This document shows, in pieces, positions 5,724 to 7,335 of a DNA stretch of 7,335 bases. The notes below the pieces were generated by a model. The model had not been told where the DNA came from. It made no database searches and saw only the letters and a program-made list of their open reading frames with translations. The first letter of the stretch is position 1. Each line of letters opens with the position of its first letter. Source of the stretch: Lachnospiraceae bacterium UBA7481 (lineage in GTDB: Bacteria; Bacillota; Clostridia; Lachnospirales; Lachnospiraceae); NCBI GenBank assembly GCA_002478505.1, contig DLOP01000118.1, positions 1-7,335 on the forward strand. Direction: 5' to 3'. A program made the position numbers and the translations under genes.

Positions 5724-6282
5724 TCTGCCTGCCTTCCAATGCCGCCAATATCGTATCTCCGATCAGATCGACTTTTGCAATCATGGAATTGGGCTTCTTG
5801 ACGCAGTCATCCTGTCCGAATGGTACAAAATAAATATTTTTCATTGCCATCAGCGCGCCGATATTTTTAAAATTGATCCCCAGCGCGTCATTGGTGGAGA
5901 CGCTTATAACCAATGGCTTTCCGTTGCGCAGATGCGCTTTGGCTGCCATCAGGACTGCCGTATCAGTGATTCCGTTACAAAGTTTTGCCAGCGTATTGCC
6001 GGTGCATGGCGCGATCACCAGCACATCCAGATATGCTTTCGGACCGATCGGCTCCGCTTCCTGTATGGTAAAGATTCCCTGATTGCCTGTGATATTCTGT
6101 ATACGTTCACGATACTCCTCCGCCTTCCAGAAGCGGTTATCCAGTTCGGCAGCATGATCGGAAAAGATCGGAACCAGATCTGCACCTTTTTCCTTTAGCG
6201 CTTCGATTTCTTTTAACACTTTATCAAATGTACAAAAAGAACCTGTAATGGCGATCCCCACAGTGCATTCTGATAATTTCAT
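5698..6282 (-). CDS. dpaB: Dipicolinate synthase subunit B (SpoVFB/DpaB)
   Basis: Second subunit of dipicolinate synthase, which oxidises the dihydrodipicolinate-pathway intermediate of lysine synthesis to pyridine-2,6-dicarboxylate in the mother cell; this product is loaded with calcium into the spore core. The 194 residues match the family's usual length of about 200. The fold is flavoprotein-like: VGIAITGSFCTFDK (8-21) is the first beta-loop-alpha, and VLVIAPCTGNTLAKLCNGITDTAV (87-110) is the conserved flavoprotein-type loop. PLVISVSTNDALG (123-135) and YFVPFGQDDCVKKPNSM (151-167) follow, and the chain ends QIQPVIVPL. AGGAAGGGG (6300-6292) lies 9 nt before the ATG. It follows dpaA by 52 bp on the same strand, surely as one operon. 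In Bacillus the equivalent operon is sigma-K dependent; no such promoter is visible between the two genes here. A frame-shifted copy of its tail lies just past the stop. Confidence 0.95.
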   Translation of the reverse strand: MKLSECTVGIAITGSFCTFDKVLKEIEALKEKGADLVPIFSDHAAELDNRFWKAEEYRERIQNITGNQGIFTIQEAEPIGPKAYLDVLVIAPCTGNTLAKLCNGITDTAVLMAAKAHLRNGKPLVISVSTNDALGINFKNIGALMAMKNIYFVPFGQDDCVKKPNSMIAKVDLIGDTILAALEGRQIQPVIVPL

Positions 6283-6334
6283 ACCAGCATACCCCTTCCT
6301 TTTGATATCCGTTGATGGATTATCATATGCAGAT

Positions 6335-7195
6335 TTAGGAAAACTGTGACATGATCGCCTCTGCTAAGATCTCCCCTGACGTCTTCGGGGCATACTTGCC
6401 GGGAAGTCCGAGAGAAAGTTTTGCCCTGATCTTTGCATATCGACAGTAATCAAAATCCGTACCGCCCGGCTTAGACGCAATATCAATGATCACCGCATTA
6501 CGGTCAAACCGGGACAATACCTGCTCGGTAAGCACCGGCGCCGGCGCCGTATTAAATACATACGTATATTTTTCCGCCTGTTCATCGCCTCGTCCAAACA
6601 TCTCCCTGACTTCATAACCCATGGCGCGTGCTTTTGTACGGCTGACCGCATTTCTTGCCATTATGGTCACTTTTGCCTGAAGCCCCTTCAATTTATCCGC
6701 CAGGACGCTTCCGCACTTACCGTAACCGATGACAAGACACTCTTTACCATGAAGCGTTTCCTCACTCAGCATCATCGCCTCCACGACCGCCCCTTCCGCC
6801 GTAGCAATGGCGTTGCCGATCGCAACATTTTCATCCTTCATCAGATCATATAAGAGCGCGCCCTTTTTCTTACATATTTTTACAAGCTGCTCCGAGAAAA
6901 GACCACCGTAAAGTTTTTGCCCTTCCCGCAGATTTTCATACAACTCTGATAAAAGTACCACATCATCCTCCGTCTCCTGCTTGACCGTCTTGCCGTCTAC
7001 TGATACAGGGATCGGGAGAACGATGATATCCGCTTCTCCCATCTGAAGCTTTAATGCGGTTGTTTTCAAAATCTCCAGCTTGCCTTTTTCTTTAACAGGC
7101 ACACCATAGCAGCATACGCTGTAACCGTTCTTCTGCAGCGCTTCCGCAACGTAATACTGCCTGCTGTCACCGCCCATAACCAAGACCTTTTCCAT
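6335..7195 (-). CDS. dpaA: Dipicolinate synthase subunit A (SpoVFA/DpaA)
   Basis: First subunit of dipicolinate synthase, the NAD(P)-binding dehydrogenase-like partner of DpaB, acting in the mother cell late in sporulation. The 286 residues fit the family length of about 290-300. The N-terminal domain starts VLVMGGDSRQYYVAEAL (4-20). A second, clear Rossmann motif is LVIGYGKCGSVLADKLKG (154-171, GxGxxG type) followed by VTIMARNAVSRTKARAMG. Next come VFNTAPAPVL (213-222) and IIDIASKPGG (236-245), and the C-terminal signature LPGKYAPKTSGEILAEAI (264-281). GGAGG (7206-7202) lies 6 nt before the ATG. It is the first gene of the dpaAB pair. The leader carries a copy of the dispersed structured repeat ending 63 nt before the ATG. 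I found no convincing sigma-E or sigma-K promoter in the visible leader; the promoter probably lies past the window edge, above the repeat. Confidence 0.95.
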   Translation of the reverse strand: MEKVLVMGGDSRQYYVAEALQKNGYSVCCYGVPVKEKGKLEILKTTALKLQMGEADIIVLPIPVSVDGKTVKQETEDDVVLLSELYENLREGQKLYGGLFSEQLVKICKKKGALLYDLMKDENVAIGNAIATAEGAVVEAMMLSEETLHGKECLVIGYGKCGSVLADKLKGLQAKVTIMARNAVSRTKARAMGYEVREMFGRGDEQAEKYTYVFNTAPAPVLTEQVLSRFDRNAVIIDIASKPGGTDFDYCRYAKIRAKLSLGLPGKYAPKTSGEILAEAIMSQFS

Positions 7196-7231
7196 CCGCT
7201 ACCTCCATACTAAGATATCATCTACACTCGC

Positions 7232-7251
7232 AAGCCCGCGCTTACGCGCTT
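7232..7251 (-). other. GNRA-type hairpin between the repeat and dpaA
   Basis: On the minus strand GCGC-GUAA-GCGC (7249-7238) forms a 4-bp stem with a GNRA tetraloop. It is overlapped by AAGC/GCUU (7251-7248 and 7235-7232). The segment CGCGGGCTT (7240-7232) is also the exact complement of AAGCCCGCG (7307-7299) inside the repeat. It may regulate the dpaA leader or simply belong to a longer version of the repeat. The glnS copy lacks it. Confidence 0.4.
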
Positions 7252-7258
7252 TTTAATT

Positions 7259-7335
7259 CCGCAGTGCTAAGCTCGATTCCGCTTCGCTTCATCTCACTCG
7301 CGGGCTTCGCCCTATGCTCACTCCTGAAATAAGAT
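7259..7335 (-). repeat. Second, truncated copy of the dispersed structured repeat, upstream of dpaA
   Basis: Positions 7259-7327 align without gaps to 1856-1924 (62/69 identical), in the same orientation relative to the gene downstream. The parts visible are the 3' strand of the closing stem (7261-7267), the GA-rich hairpin (7269-7299), GGGC-GAA-GCCC (7302-7312), the conserved joining segment (7313-7323), and the start of the variable hairpin arm (7324-7335), where the window ends. The GAGTGAG(C)ATnnnGCGAAGC pattern occurs twice in tandem within it, 24 bp apart. Since its arm sequence differs from that of the glnS copy, only the core is conserved in sequence. Confidence 0.7.

Noticed and set aside
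5583..5801. Short plus-strand frame after the asparagine-synthetase-like gene
   Set aside because: It runs through the intrinsic terminator and into antisense dpaB, has no good RBS, and has no recognisable protein features.

Overview
The window looks like a chromosomal segment from a spore-forming, low-to-mid GC Firmicute, most likely a Clostridia member close to Lachnospiraceae. The reasons are dipicolinate synthase genes (endospore formation), AGGAG-type ribosome binding sites, sigma-A-like promoters, a GlnRS and a DHH phosphoesterase that read like clostridial versions, and a dispersed repeat of a kind I associate with Lachnospiraceae genomes (from memory, not searched).

Layout: glnS (glutaminyl-tRNA synthetase, minus, 86-1786) is divergent from a DHH/DHHA1 phosphoesterase gene (plus, 2151-3068). 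That gene converges on a small four-helix membrane protein gene (minus, 3154-3528) across a shared bidirectional terminator. The membrane protein gene is divergent from a large asparagine-synthetase-like gene (plus, 3732-5555). The asparagine-synthetase-like gene converges on the dpaA-dpaB pair (minus, 7195-5698), which makes dipicolinic acid for the spore core. No phage, transposase or CRISPR was seen. The genes alternate in strand and, apart from dpaAB, do not form a pathway.

The most interesting item is non-coding. A 69-bp sequence (62/69 identical) occurs at 1856-1924 and 7259-7327, in the same orientation, as part of the region just upstream of glnS and of dpaA, ending 69 and 63 nt before the two start codons. 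In the complete copy it belongs to a 129-nt unit (1858-1986) that can fold as RNA into a multibranch structure: a closing 7-bp stem, a perfect 17-bp hairpin, a GGGC-GAA-GCCC hairpin, and a purine-rich hairpin with GA/GA internal loops. Six of the seven differences between copies fall in that last hairpin, all where they keep the fold (loop positions or G-C to G-U pairs). An extended -10 promoter lies just upstream of the glnS copy, so the whole unit would be transcribed as the glnS leader. I do not recognise it as a named riboswitch or T-box.

A second point of interest is the asparagine-synthetase-like protein. Its synthetase half looks intact, but its glutaminase half has lost the catalytic Cys and the other glutamine-binding residues. 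Smaller points are a palindrome upstream of that gene, a frame-shifted tandem copy of the dpaB 3' end just after its stop codon, and a non-canonical KMSKS loop in GlnRS.
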